A DNA stretch of 64,000 nucleotides from DATFVA01 sp963815785 (GTDB lineage Bacteria; Bacteroidota; Ignavibacteria; Ignavibacteriales; Ignavibacteriaceae): the NCBI GenBank assembly GCA_963815785.1, contig CAWFHZ010000007.1:62001-126000 (forward strand), given 5' to 3'. The notes beneath the pieces were generated by a model. That model was given only the letters and a program-made list of their open reading frames with translations, did not search any database and was not told the DNA's origin. This document shows positions 33,657 through 42,564 of this stretch, piece by piece. Position numbers and translations under genes: made by a program. Position 1 is the stretch's first letter. Each line of letters opens with the position of its first letter.

Positions 33657-35006
33657 CTAATCGCCGGAAAGAAGCAGTACGAGTTCCATTTGAAGTGTTT
33701 TAAATTCAGATGCGATAAAGAAAGCTATGTTGTTTTTTGCAACTATCTTTTCCCAGAATCTGCCTTCTTTATTTATCTTAAAATAAATTGCTTTTTCATT
33801 TATAGAAATCCCGGAAGGGGGGCGTGCAACATATTCAGCAGTTACTCCCTGAATTCCAGCCTGATGTACAGCGAATATTTCTTCGTATGCAGATATTTTA
33901 ATATTCTTTGGTAATTCCGAGATTATTTTTTTCTCAGGAATTTCTCCGGTTACCGCAAGAAAAAACTGTGAGGTCATCTGGTTGGGCGATAATTGGCCCA
34001 CATACAAAGTATCAGCCTGCTTTCTGAGAGGAATAACGACATCTCTTCTTTCAACAGTCTTCTGAACATTCAGCATTTGATTTATTTCATCGATAACCTG
34101 GTTAAAAACTTCGCTCAGATGCTTATGGTCGTAAGAAGGAAATTCAGAAGTTTTAATTCCCATATTCGAATATGTTGAAAGCTGACCTGCTAGATTTAAC
34201 AATAATATATAGAGATTTTCCGGATGTGTATTCTGTGATTGATAATAGTAATTCAGTAGTGGTATAAACGAATTGATTGTCTGTAACATCAATAGTATTT
34301 CTACTTGTGTTAAAGATAATTCTGGTTTGTGTATTGAAGTCTGTGTCCGAAGTTCTTTACTTTTTGAAACAAGCGCACTCAACAAATTTCTCATCGATTC
34401 CCGCAGGCTTTCAGAATTAGCAACTGAGAGTGCAGGCGGGATGTAACTTCTATCCATTGTAAATTTTCCGTCTGAACTTCTGGCGATTTCACCAATTTTT
34501 AATGATGTAAAATCTTCAAGAGATTCATCACCAAACTTAAATTGAAAATTTGGTCTTGCTACTCCTACAGAGCGCATATTCGTTCCGGTATTGTAATCGG
34601 CTATATCAATATTCTGTAAGTTAAAACGAGAATTATTATAAACCATTGTATCGTCAATGTGACAATTATTCCCTGCCGAATTTTCGGCTGGTAATGTTAA
34701 AAAGATATCAAGCTTTTCTGAAGTTGCCTCAAAAAGCTCTTCAAAATTTCTGCTTTTGGGAAGCGGATCATTATCAGGCATATTGAAACTAAAACCATCG
34801 GGCATAATTCCGCTACAGACAATAAATCCAAAAGTGCCACCTGCAAGAGCAGCTGAATCGATTTCCATCTCCCTGATGCCCCAGAAATTCGGGCTGAATA
34901 ATCTGAACCTTGAATTAATATTATATTGATTAAACCGGTCCGCCTGCTGAAAATGATGCGGATCCAATTTCATTCCTTCATACCATACAACTTTTTGGAA
35001 TTTCAT
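33657..35006 (-). CDS. tssK: T6SS baseplate-membrane connector TssK
   Basis: 449 residues, usual TssK length. It begins with the hallmark VVWYEGMKLDPHHFQQADRF, continues with the siphophage receptor-binding-like shoulder domain, and ends with the head domain (AVHQAGIQGVTAEYVARPPSG). TssK joins the baseplate to TssL/TssM. The gene follows tssJ by 40 bases. Confidence 0.95.
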   Translation of the reverse strand: MKFQKVVWYEGMKLDPHHFQQADRFNQYNINSRFRLFSPNFWGIREMEIDSAALAGGTFGFIVCSGIMPDGFSFNMPDNDPLPKSRNFEELFEATSEKLDIFLTLPAENSAGNNCHIDDTMVYNNSRFNLQNIDIADYNTGTNMRSVGVARPNFQFKFGDESLEDFTSLKIGEIARSSDGKFTMDRSYIPPALSVANSESLRESMRNLLSALVSKSKELRTQTSIHKPELSLTQVEILLMLQTINSFIPLLNYYYQSQNTHPENLYILLLNLAGQLSTYSNMGIKTSEFPSYDHKHLSEVFNQVIDEINQMLNVQKTVERRDVVIPLRKQADTLYVGQLSPNQMTSQFFLAVTGEIPEKKIISELPKNIKISAYEEIFAVHQAGIQGVTAEYVARPPSGISINEKAIYFKINKEGRFWEKIVAKNNIAFFIASEFKTLQMELVLLLSGD

Positions 35007-35046
35007 TTAATTATTTTTCTCTCCCTTATTAAACAAATAATTTTTT

Positions 35047-35490
35047 TTAATCTTCTTTTTGGATTGACAATGAATTTGAGTGAATTTTAACCGAGATATC
35101 ATCAATATCTTTTACGGGGATAATTTCATACCAGCCGTCTTTCGCGGGTGAATGAAAATCACCGACTATTCCAATATACGCTGCATCCTTCTTTATTTCA
35201 TAGTCGCTTATTTTGAATGATTCATCAGGAGCCATAAGCTTTTCATATTTTGCTCCGGCTATTAAATCATCTCCAAGTGTTTCATCCGGACTTCTAAGCA
35301 AAGATTCAAAGCTTGCATGTGTGAACTTATCTGAATTTCTCAATTGATAAATCCTCACCACAACCGCATTTCCTTCATTACAATCATTATCACAACTTAA
35401 TGATACATTAATTGTTTCAGTCCCACCTCCGCATCCCGGAATAACATAGAGAACAAGTGCAAAAAATATTAAGATAATTGAGTTTTTCAT
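35047..35490 (-). CDS. tssJ: T6SS outer-membrane lipoprotein TssJ
   Basis: 147 residues with a lipoprotein signal (MKNSIILIFFALVLYVIPGC, Cys20). The mature part has the transthyretin-like TssJ core (VVVRIYQLRNSDKFTHASFESLL, GAKYEKLMAPDESF, YIGIVGDFHSPAKDGWYEIIPV). It anchors the TssM C-terminus at the outer membrane. The gene is 24 bases after tagH and 40 before tssK. Confidence 0.92.
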   Translation of the reverse strand: MKNSIILIFFALVLYVIPGCGGGTETINVSLSCDNDCNEGNAVVVRIYQLRNSDKFTHASFESLLRSPDETLGDDLIAGAKYEKLMAPDESFKISDYEIKKDAAYIGIVGDFHSPAKDGWYEIIPVKDIDDISVKIHSNSLSIQKED

Positions 35491-35514
35491 GAGTATTCCC
35501 CGAAAATTTTTGTG

Positions 35515-36717
35515 TTAATATTCATTTTTAGATTTGCCTGTTAGAATTCTTTTCTGGTAGCCCTTCATAAAAGAAGGCCTGAAAAATTTCTTTTCTATAT
35601 GATAAGGATCCGAAGCATACATATTATAATTCTCTTTAAGAGCATCCAGTATTTTAGATTTTTTTGCAAACGGAAGAATCTTTGCAAGATCGGGACCTGA
35701 TTGTTTACTCTTATTATCAATTTCTTTTTCAATCATCGCAGGATCCAGTGTTTCAAGTAAAGCTTTGCTTCCATCAGTTACAGACAGTTGATAGCCTTCA
35801 AGCAACCCTATCTGGTGAGATAATAATTTTGCAGTCTCCTCTTTTAGTAACCCTAATCTTTTTTTCTCATCTTCACTGGAAATATCTGGACTGAATAGAA
35901 ATTCTTTAAATTCTTTTAAGGAAGCAGTTGGTATAGTATGGTAGATTGTTACACCGAAAAATTCCTGCCTGAACTGTAGAAAACCCTGGATTAGTTTTGA
36001 AAAAGTATCAAGCATAACGTCAATCGTTTCTGTAAAATGTGAACTTAAAGAGTAAGCCTGTAAAGATTCAGCTGGTTCGGTTGGTCTTTTCACCTGCTTA
36101 ATTTGTGATTCTGATGTTGATCTATCATTTTGAATAGGTGGGGGAGAAATTGATTGCTTGACTTTTCTATCAAGAAAGTGTTCAACAAAATATTCAGCCA
36201 TATATTTATTAGGCTCATTCTTTTCGAGGAAATTAAAACTCTGCATAACAGAGAACTTCAACATCTCCAAATTCGCGGGAGAACTATCGGATGAAAATTT
36301 ATCAGAGATCCTGTTAAGATTTTCCACAATATTATTTATTTCTTCCGCAAAAGGGCTGGAGAATACCATTGTTTTCTGATCATCTTCTGGAATTGTCTCA
36401 GCTTCTTTAACCAGTTCCACCTCAAGCTCATATTCTCCAAGTCGGATAATATCTCCGGTCTTCAGAGCGTTTTCATCATTTGGATCGATCCGCTCCTCAT
36501 TTAGATATGTAAAATTAGCTGATTCAAGATCAACAAGCTGCAGAATACCTTCGGTATCCAGTATTTTAGCGTGTTTCCTCGAAACAACTTTGAATGGATC
36601 CGGGAGTATTATGTCGTTTTTCTCATCTCTTCCAAGTGTGACAGGAAATCTGTTGAAATCCAGCACCGAAGAAAAAGATGGATCGGTTTTTTTACTGATT
36701 TTTAATTTTATTTTCAT
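35515..36717 (-). CDS. tagH: T6SS FHA-domain protein (TagH/Fha type), first gene of the operon
   Basis: 400 residues. An FHA domain occupies about 20-100 (VTLGRDEKNDIILPDP, SRKHAKI, GDIIRLGEYELEVE). The C-terminal 180 residues match the TagH/VasC T6SS family (FRQEFFGVTIYHTIP, ETAKLLSHQIGLLEGYQ, FFRPSFMKGYQKRIL). FHA proteins read Thr phosphorylation in T6SS control, but no PpkA/PppA pair lies in this window, so its partner is unknown. As the first gene, its upstream 515 bases should hold the operon promoter. Confidence 0.88.
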   Translation of the reverse strand: MKIKLKISKKTDPSFSSVLDFNRFPVTLGRDEKNDIILPDPFKVVSRKHAKILDTEGILQLVDLESANFTYLNEERIDPNDENALKTGDIIRLGEYELEVELVKEAETIPEDDQKTMVFSSPFAEEINNIVENLNRISDKFSSDSSPANLEMLKFSVMQSFNFLEKNEPNKYMAEYFVEHFLDRKVKQSISPPPIQNDRSTSESQIKQVKRPTEPAESLQAYSLSSHFTETIDVMLDTFSKLIQGFLQFRQEFFGVTIYHTIPTASLKEFKEFLFSPDISSEDEKKRLGLLKEETAKLLSHQIGLLEGYQLSVTDGSKALLETLDPAMIEKEIDNKSKQSGPDLAKILPFAKKSKILDALKENYNMYASDPYHIEKKFFRPSFMKGYQKRILTGKSKNEY

Positions 36718-37232
36718 AAAAAGTTAAGGATTGATTGGATGAGAATTCATAACACAGCTTCGCCACTTGACTCACAGTTGAGCTGAATTACTAAATAATT
36801 TTTGAAATTTTCGAACAATTGAATTGGAAACTTTGAATTACTAATTAATCAATTGCCATCATAAGGTTTCAATAAACAATAAGAATCCGTTTTTTCACAA
36901 AGTGAAACGTCTATTAAATTCATGACACTGGTTAAATATGGAAAGTCGGTTTGCTGATTTGGCTCTCACAAGCAGAAATGATCCGGAAGCAGATAAGGAT
37001 GTACCTTTTCCGGTGTGAGCAATAAAAAAATTATCATTATTAGTAGAAAATAAACTCACCCGACGACTCATTAATTTTAAAAAGGAGCTGTGAAAAATTC
37101 TTGTAGATCAGTTTGATTTTGATGAAAATGAAAATAAACTAATATCCAGTTATTGTCAATAGAATTGAAATTATATAGATTATGAATAAAAAACAGGTAT
37201 GAATAATATTAAGTTAAACCGTAAACAGCCAA
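36718..37232. promoter_or_regulatory. 515-base intergenic region upstream of the T6SS operon
   Basis: No long reading frame is supported. It must contain the promoter for the minus-strand T6SS operon. I could not identify a convincing sigma-54 or Bacteroidota-type promoter by eye. A short forward frame (36938-37018, 26 codons) and a small CCGGAA/TTCCGG complementary pair near 36973 and 37007 are the only structures noted. Confidence 0.4.
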
Positions 37233-37997
37233 TCAAAAATTACCAAATTCGAAAATAATTAGAGTAATCGTAGCAGCCAGAGGTGCCCAGATCCTATATT
37301 TTTTCGTATTGAAAATTAAAGCTGTGGTTATAATCCATAGGATAAGTAGCAAAATAGACGAAATTTGAAACAATTCTGGAATCGGAATTGCACCCTTGCC
37401 AACAGCACCGAGTTGGTAAGTTGTCTTTAGAGGATGGAAAGCAAAAACATTTACCACAATTAAAATTAAGGTAAAAACATTCAATTTTTTCATTTTTCCA
37501 GGAACATTAAAATATTCCAAACCGGTTCTTATAACAAGAAGCAAAGCTAAAAAGAGAGTAAATATATAATAGAAACTAACCGATGTAGGTACCGCGGAAT
37601 AATAAGTTAATAACACAGGTTGACCTTCCGAGGGAAGTGAATATTCTTTATTATTAAAATCCAGCTTTATTAAATATTCAATTTTAGTTTGGGGACTCTG
37701 TCCGGGGATTTTTCCAATCAGAATTTTTCCGTTGTTAATTAAATCTGAAGAGTTCCATATATCCGAATTCTCACTTCTCCAGTAAACTTTTCCTTCCAGT
37801 TTTTTAATTTCTGTTGTTATTAAAAACTGATATGAATCACTTCCATAGTAAACCTTATCAAATTTATAACCTATTTCTTTTCCGTCAATCCCAAATGAAC
37901 CGGAAACAGGATACTGGTTACTTAATCGACTTTGAAGAAATCCAGCCAGAAATGTTATTACGAATGCCGCGATCCAGAGTATTATACTTTGCTTCAT
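37233..37997 (-). CDS. integral membrane protein of unknown function
   Basis: 254 residues. One N-terminal membrane helix (SIILWIAAFVITFLAGFLQ) is followed by a soluble beta-like domain of about 110 residues (GYKFDKVYYGSDSYQF, EGKVYWRSENSDIW, TKIEYLIKLDFNNKEY). Four helices then follow (FYYIFTLFLALLLVI, VFTLILIVVNVFAF, ISSILLLILWIITTAL, APLAATITLIIFEF). No motif or family is recognised. It is on the same strand as the T6SS but 515 bases upstream of it, so probably a separate unit. Confidence 0.7.
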   Translation of the reverse strand: MKQSIILWIAAFVITFLAGFLQSRLSNQYPVSGSFGIDGKEIGYKFDKVYYGSDSYQFLITTEIKKLEGKVYWRSENSDIWNSSDLINNGKILIGKIPGQSPQTKIEYLIKLDFNNKEYSLPSEGQPVLLTYYSAVPTSVSFYYIFTLFLALLLVIRTGLEYFNVPGKMKKLNVFTLILIVVNVFAFHPLKTTYQLGAVGKGAIPIPELFQISSILLLILWIITTALIFNTKKYRIWAPLAATITLIIFEFGNF

Positions 37998-38156
37998 GTT
38001 TTTTCATTTAACTTAGATTGAGCTGCAAATTTAACTAAAAATACCCGATCTGTAAAAACGAATAGATTTAGTATGAGTCTTGATAATCAGAATTAATATT
38101 TGTTCTGAACATTTATTTAAATTAGAAAACCGTTTTGATAAATTAGAAAGAAAGAA

Positions 38157-38891
38157 ATGAAGCCAGAAATTAAAATATTTTTAACACCTGAAGAATTATC
38201 TTTACAACTCGCCAAAGAAATAAGAGATATTGTTTCAGAGAATGCATCAAAAGATAATGATACTTTTATAGCTCTTTCCGGCGGCAGTACACCCAAAGTT
38301 TTGTTTACATTGTTGTCGGGAGAATTCCGGGACAAAATACAATGGAACAGGGTTCATTTATTCTGGGGTGATGAAAGATGTGTTCCGCCAGATGATGAAC
38401 AGAGCAATTATGGAATGACAAAAAAAAATCTGCTCGGAAAAATTAATATCCCGGAAAAAAATGTTCACCGAATAAGAGGAGAAAATGAACCTCTAGAAGA
38501 AGTTAAAAGAATAACCGGGGAAATAAAATACTTTGTTCCTTTCGCAAACAATCTGCCGCAGTTTGACATTAATTTACTTGGTCTCGGTTCCGATGGACAT
38601 ACTGCCTCCTTGTTTCCGGGAAAATCATTAAGCGGAATTATCGAAAGGATAGTGGGAATAGCTGTGCATCCTGATTCAGGACAAAAAAGAATATCTTTAA
38701 CTTATGAGACCATAAATAATTCCAAACGAAATATTTTTATGGTTACCGGCAAGAAAAAATCTGATATCATTTTTAAAATACTAGGATCAAAAATTATTGA
38801 TAAAAAATTTCCGGCAGCAAAAATCAAAGCCTCGGATTACCTGGAATGGTATCTGGATGAAGAAGCAGCAGTAAAAATAAAAAAGCCCTGA
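38157..38891 (+). CDS. pgl: 6-phosphogluconolactonase
   Basis: 244 residues, the normal length for the DevB/NagB-like 6PGL family. Motifs: FIALSGGSTPKVLF (substrate phosphate loop), VHLFWGDERCVPPDDEQSNYG, and LLGLGSDGHTASLFPG with the catalytic His. It hydrolyses 6-phosphogluconolactone in the oxidative pentose phosphate pathway. It is divergent from 37233-37997 with 159 bases between. The stop codon lies inside the hairpin at 38884-38911. No zwf or gnd neighbour is in the window. Confidence 0.9.
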   Translation: MKPEIKIFLTPEELSLQLAKEIRDIVSENASKDNDTFIALSGGSTPKVLFTLLSGEFRDKIQWNRVHLFWGDERCVPPDDEQSNYGMTKKNLLGKINIPEKNVHRIRGENEPLEEVKRITGEIKYFVPFANNLPQFDINLLGLGSDGHTASLFPGKSLSGIIERIVGIAVHPDSGQKRISLTYETINNSKRNIFMVTGKKKSDIIFKILGSKIIDKKFPAAKIKASDYLEWYLDEEAAVKIKKP

Positions 38892-38911
38892 ATTAAAATT
38901 CATTCAGGGCT
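38884..38911 (-). terminator. intrinsic terminator in convergent gap
   Basis: Perfect 10-base arms AGCCCTGAAT (38884-38893) and ATTCAGGGCT (38902-38911) with an 8-base loop. On the minus strand the stem is followed by TTTTTT, so it is a strong terminator for the operon ending at 38934. On the plus strand the tail is not T-rich. It overlaps the pgl stop codon. Confidence 0.85.
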
Positions 38912-38933
38912 GTTAAGATTCCAATTAATTAAC

Positions 38934-40067
38934 TTAGAACGAAGTTCCAACCTTTAACCTTAAATTCGCAAAAATTGATATCACACCAAAACTTCCATCC
39001 GTAGCTCGTGAAAGTGTAACCGAAGGTCCGATTGCGAATGCACTAAAAGCCCAGCTCTCTGCAATTTTCTGAATTAATGCTTCGATAAGAATCTGATTCT
39101 GGCGAACATCACTATCAAACATTGCATCAAACCGGAAATCAAATGTACTTCCTGCAAGTGAGAGCTCTCTGCCCTCGTAGCCCACGTGCCATTCACCCAG
39201 ATACCTGGAACCGTATACTTTCCCTCTTGTGGATCCAAGAAAACTTACAGGATAACGAAATTCAAAATTGTAATACTGGCCGCTTAAGATTTTAGCATGA
39301 TATCCAAGAGTATCATACATTGTCCATTCTTTCATCAGGTTTTCATCCGGCTCTACTAATATTTTAGTATAACCGAACTCAAAGAAGTTACCAAAGGGAA
39401 TAACATAAGAAATATGAAATCCTGCTGTAGTATAAAGATTATTATAACGGTTGCTGAACCTGATTTTAGTTAAAGCAGATACGGGTCCGAATGCACCGCC
39501 TTTAACACCCAGGATATGAAAGTTTCCCTCAACAAAATTTGTTTCTCCCGGTCCTGAAAATTTTGTCCCGATACCAAAGGATAAACCAATATCATTTTTT
39601 AAAGGAATACCGAATCTTTCTCCTCCAAAGAACTGGAAGAAAGGATTTATATAATACATTGAAGATGATATCTGAAGTTTTGTTGGCGGATCGATGATTT
39701 TATTCAACCTGATCTTTTCGAAAACACGCGTAAAAACACTGCCGTAATTAATGTTTTCTTCAAGATTAATTTTAAATGGATAGGTTATAACCCTGGCCCT
39801 GGTTTCAGGTTTCAAAGCAAGAAAAGGGTAAAGGTTTCCTTTAATCGATATTGTCTGGTTATTAGCCTCTCTTAAATCGACAATTATCTCAGCCTTAGGA
39901 TCAGGCGGGTCTATGAATAGTTCAGTCTGAATTTGTATGAATAAACTGTCATCAAGAGGTTCCATCTGGTAATATTGTACCTGCTCTTCCTCCTGAGCTT
40001 GAACATTATAAGTATAAAAGAACACAAATAAAACGGGCAGAAGAAGAAATAATTTAAAGTTTCGCAT
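38934..40067 (-). CDS. outer-membrane beta-barrel protein of the GldL/GldM-like operon
   Basis: 377 residues. A signal peptide (FKLFLLLPVLFVFFYTYNVQAQ) is followed by an acidic soluble segment. A barrel of many amphipathic strands follows (YYINPFFQFFGGERFGIP, LGFGIGTKFSG-like LSFGIGTKFSG, TTAGFHISYVIPFGNFFEFGY), ending VISIFANLRLKVGTSF. It is the last gene of a three-gene unit with 40089-41039 and 41050-42036 (gaps 21 and 10 bases) and is followed by a strong terminator. Its likely role is an outer-membrane partner of the motor-like inner-membrane pair; this is inferred from context only. Confidence 0.75.
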   Translation of the reverse strand: MRNFKLFLLLPVLFVFFYTYNVQAQEEEQVQYYQMEPLDDSLFIQIQTELFIDPPDPKAEIIVDLREANNQTISIKGNLYPFLALKPETRARVITYPFKINLEENINYGSVFTRVFEKIRLNKIIDPPTKLQISSSMYYINPFFQFFGGERFGIPLKNDIGLSFGIGTKFSGPGETNFVEGNFHILGVKGGAFGPVSALTKIRFSNRYNNLYTTAGFHISYVIPFGNFFEFGYTKILVEPDENLMKEWTMYDTLGYHAKILSGQYYNFEFRYPVSFLGSTRGKVYGSRYLGEWHVGYEGRELSLAGSTFDFRFDAMFDSDVRQNQILIEALIQKIAESWAFSAFAIGPSVTLSRATDGSFGVISIFANLRLKVGTSF

Positions 40068-40088
40068 AAAGTAGTTCCGATGAATTTG

Positions 40089-41039
40089 TTATTTAGAAAA
40101 ATCAGTGAAGAAGAACGAGTCTCCTACCTGTACCCTGTCCTTTGATCTTTCATCCACTACTGTGAAGAAGAAATTAACTTTATATCTTCCATCTGCTTCC
40201 CTCAGATTTCCAAATTTGTCGAGCCATTCGTCAAATTTGTTCTCGGTCGATGCAATTTTTAATGACACATTGTATACCGGATTTCCTTTGGTATCTTTCA
40301 TTGGACCAGAAACAGAAATCGGTCCATTCCAGGTTACCTTAAGCTGGTCCGGGCGTTCATCCAGTATTGTTACGGTGAACACAGTTATTCTTTGTAAATC
40401 CTGAACATAAATGTCAGAATTATTCATTTTCGTAGTAACGCGGTTAATCTTTATCTCAGGCGGTCTGTTTGGTACAACTTTTATCCTGTCTTCCTGGCTT
40501 CCATATTTTGCTACAACTTCGGTCTGATTTGTCAAATCGAAAGTTTTTTCCTGCCCGGGGGGAATTACAACAAGAGGAGTATTCATATTTGCAGGATCAT
40601 AAATGGACGTCGGAACGTTTCCTGAATTTTTGGCCTTATTCCATGTATATTGTATAAAAGTTTGTTTTAACGAAATTGGTGACTGCAGTATTTCCTGTTC
40701 TTTTTCAACGGGTTTTTCTTCCGGTTTTTCCGGTGGTATTTCTTTTACCTTATCAGCCAAATCTTTCATCTTATTATTTAATGAAGCTAATTTTTCTTTT
40801 AGTGCAACATTTTCTTCCAGTGCGTTTTCTTCAACTTTAACATCGAATTTAATTCCCTGCGAGGTAAGTGAATCAAGAAGCACCATCAGAGAATCTCTTA
40901 CACTTTTATTAACAACTTCATCTTTAAGTACAACCCGGTTTAAATCCAGATCCGCACCTTTTAATGCTAGTACTGTAATTACAAAAATGTATAGTACCTG
41001 ATAGATTATAAACTTACTGTCTCTGTTTTTTTTGACCAT
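40089..41039 (-). CDS. GldM-like periplasmic protein with one membrane anchor
   Basis: 316 residues. The N-terminus (RDSKFIIYQVLYIFVITVLAL, about 6-26) resembles the GldM/PorM start, where an Arg-containing stretch enters a single membrane helix ending in LAL. A coiled-coil segment (ENVALKEKLASLNNKMKDLADKV) and a Pro/Glu-rich linker (PPEKPEEKPVEKEQE) follow. Then come beta domains of Ig type (TPLVVIPPGQEKTFDLTNQT, RPPEIKINRVTTKMNN, RITVFTVTILDERPDQLKV). It is shorter than typical GldM (about 500 residues). It is encoded right after the GldL/MotA-like gene, as expected for a motor pair. Function inferred. Confidence 0.55.
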   Translation of the reverse strand: MVKKNRDSKFIIYQVLYIFVITVLALKGADLDLNRVVLKDEVVNKSVRDSLMVLLDSLTSQGIKFDVKVEENALEENVALKEKLASLNNKMKDLADKVKEIPPEKPEEKPVEKEQEILQSPISLKQTFIQYTWNKAKNSGNVPTSIYDPANMNTPLVVIPPGQEKTFDLTNQTEVVAKYGSQEDRIKVVPNRPPEIKINRVTTKMNNSDIYVQDLQRITVFTVTILDERPDQLKVTWNGPISVSGPMKDTKGNPVYNVSLKIASTENKFDEWLDKFGNLREADGRYKVNFFFTVVDERSKDRVQVGDSFFFTDFSK

Positions 41040-41049
41040 TTTTACATAC

Positions 41050-42036
41050 TCACTTTTTAACTACAATTGCTTCAAGATGTTTAAGACCGGCTAATGTTTT
41101 TTCTTCGCCAAGTGTTACTGAAGCCTGTTGAATCGAATTGGCAAGTGATTTAAGGTGTTCAATTTTTTCTGTGCTTATTCCCTGGATACTATTTATTTTA
41201 TCAAGTATCTGGTGAACAGAGCTAAAATTCTTTACAAGAACCTCACTCATTTGCGACGTTTGTTCAAGAAGATTTTTATAAGTTTCCAGATCTTTTACCG
41301 AAAACTCAACACCGCGTCCGCCTGAACCGGGAGCACTTAATTGCTTAATAAGATTTTTGGAGTTCTCAACCTGAATTCTTGAGAAATATCTTTCCTTCAT
41401 ATCCTGAACGTGTGTTACTACATTCTGAAATTCTACACCAAGCTGATCCAGCACGGGCTCAAATAATTTACCGAGAGCTAAAACTATTAAAGCTTTAATT
41501 TCAAAAGGAACTGATAAGCCGAGAAAAATTTCTTCCCCAAGCTTAATACTGATAAGCAGGATTGCCGCACCAATTAATGGTAATGCGGTAGCGATACTAT
41601 CTATTACACTTTCATACGAAGTTATTATTCGGTCAATCGTTTCTGATACCGGGCTTCTTAAAACTTCAAGCTTTAATTTGTTGTATGTCAGGTAGGCCAG
41701 AAAAGCAAATAAACCATATACTACTATAGGCATCCACCAGAAACTAAAAGGTTGTACTATTTCCTGTGCCGGCTGCCAGGTTGGGAATAATGCTTTCCCA
41801 AGTTCAATTGAAACATTTCCCAGAATAGGTACATATGATAAATCCAGGAAAAAGGAAAGAACCAATGCTACAACTGAAATAATTGCAGGCTTGATGACAA
41901 TTGAAAATTTTATTTTCCTGATCGCTTCTTCTTTATAGCTATCAAGTTCGTCCTCAAGTCCATTTTTTGTGTAAAAATCATTCTGGCCACTCATATGCTT
42001 GTCAGTTGGTCGTTCAATGGTTTCTGCTTTTAACAT
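41050..42036 (-). CDS. MotA/ExbB/GldL-like membrane protein
   Basis: 328 residues with about four membrane helices (about 45-63, 99-118, 150-168, 183-200). The pair IATALPLIGAAILLISIKLG and EIKALIVLALGKLFEPVL has the layout of the last two helices of ExbB/TolQ/MotA proton channels. A C-terminal cytoplasmic coiled-coil (YKNLLEQTSQMSEVL, IEHLKSLANSIQQASVTLG) resembles that of GldL. With the GldM-like gene 10 bases downstream it suggests a proton-driven envelope motor. Homology is by pattern, not by search, so the subfamily is uncertain. Confidence 0.55.
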   Translation of the reverse strand: MLKAETIERPTDKHMSGQNDFYTKNGLEDELDSYKEEAIRKIKFSIVIKPAIISVVALVLSFFLDLSYVPILGNVSIELGKALFPTWQPAQEIVQPFSFWWMPIVVYGLFAFLAYLTYNKLKLEVLRSPVSETIDRIITSYESVIDSIATALPLIGAAILLISIKLGEEIFLGLSVPFEIKALIVLALGKLFEPVLDQLGVEFQNVVTHVQDMKERYFSRIQVENSKNLIKQLSAPGSGGRGVEFSVKDLETYKNLLEQTSQMSEVLVKNFSSVHQILDKINSIQGISTEKIEHLKSLANSIQQASVTLGEEKTLAGLKHLEAIVVKK

Positions 42037-42564
42037 CTATTACCTCTAGATCTTAATTCTTAAATATTTTTTTTAAAAAAGTGATTATTCTTGCTTAAAT
42101 CTTAATTTTTTCCGTTTCTGAAAATTTTATGTTCTACTTTAAGACAATTATTGTACCAGATTCTTATAATATAAAATTTGGTTCCCTACCTTTATTTGGA
42201 TGGAACAATAGTACAACGCTCGGCTGTAGAACCGTAAATTTGGTTTTTTGATTTTTAAAAACACTCAACTAATAGCAGGAAAGTTAATTAATACTTTTAC
42301 TGAATTGATAACGTTTTGAAATAGTTCGTCAATAATATAATAATATTTCTGATTCAATAGAAAACCATTAATCATAATATTTGTTCGATGTTTCCATCCA
42401 TCATTTCATAATTTCTTTCATTTTTACTTGTTCGAAGTAAATTTTACCCGCAATCATATTTCATCTTTAAATTTAAAGAGATGTAAAAAAGAAACTCTAT
42501 ATTAGTATTTTCAAGAGTGTAATTAGGACATAATTCTTTAACTTTGGGAATACCCTTAAAGAAG
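42037..42564. promoter_or_regulatory. divergent intergenic region of about 530 bases
   Basis: No gene is supported here. It separates the minus-strand motor-like operon from the plus-strand GH13 gene and must hold both promoters. It is very A/T-rich. I found no hairpin, riboswitch or clear operator. Confidence 0.4.
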
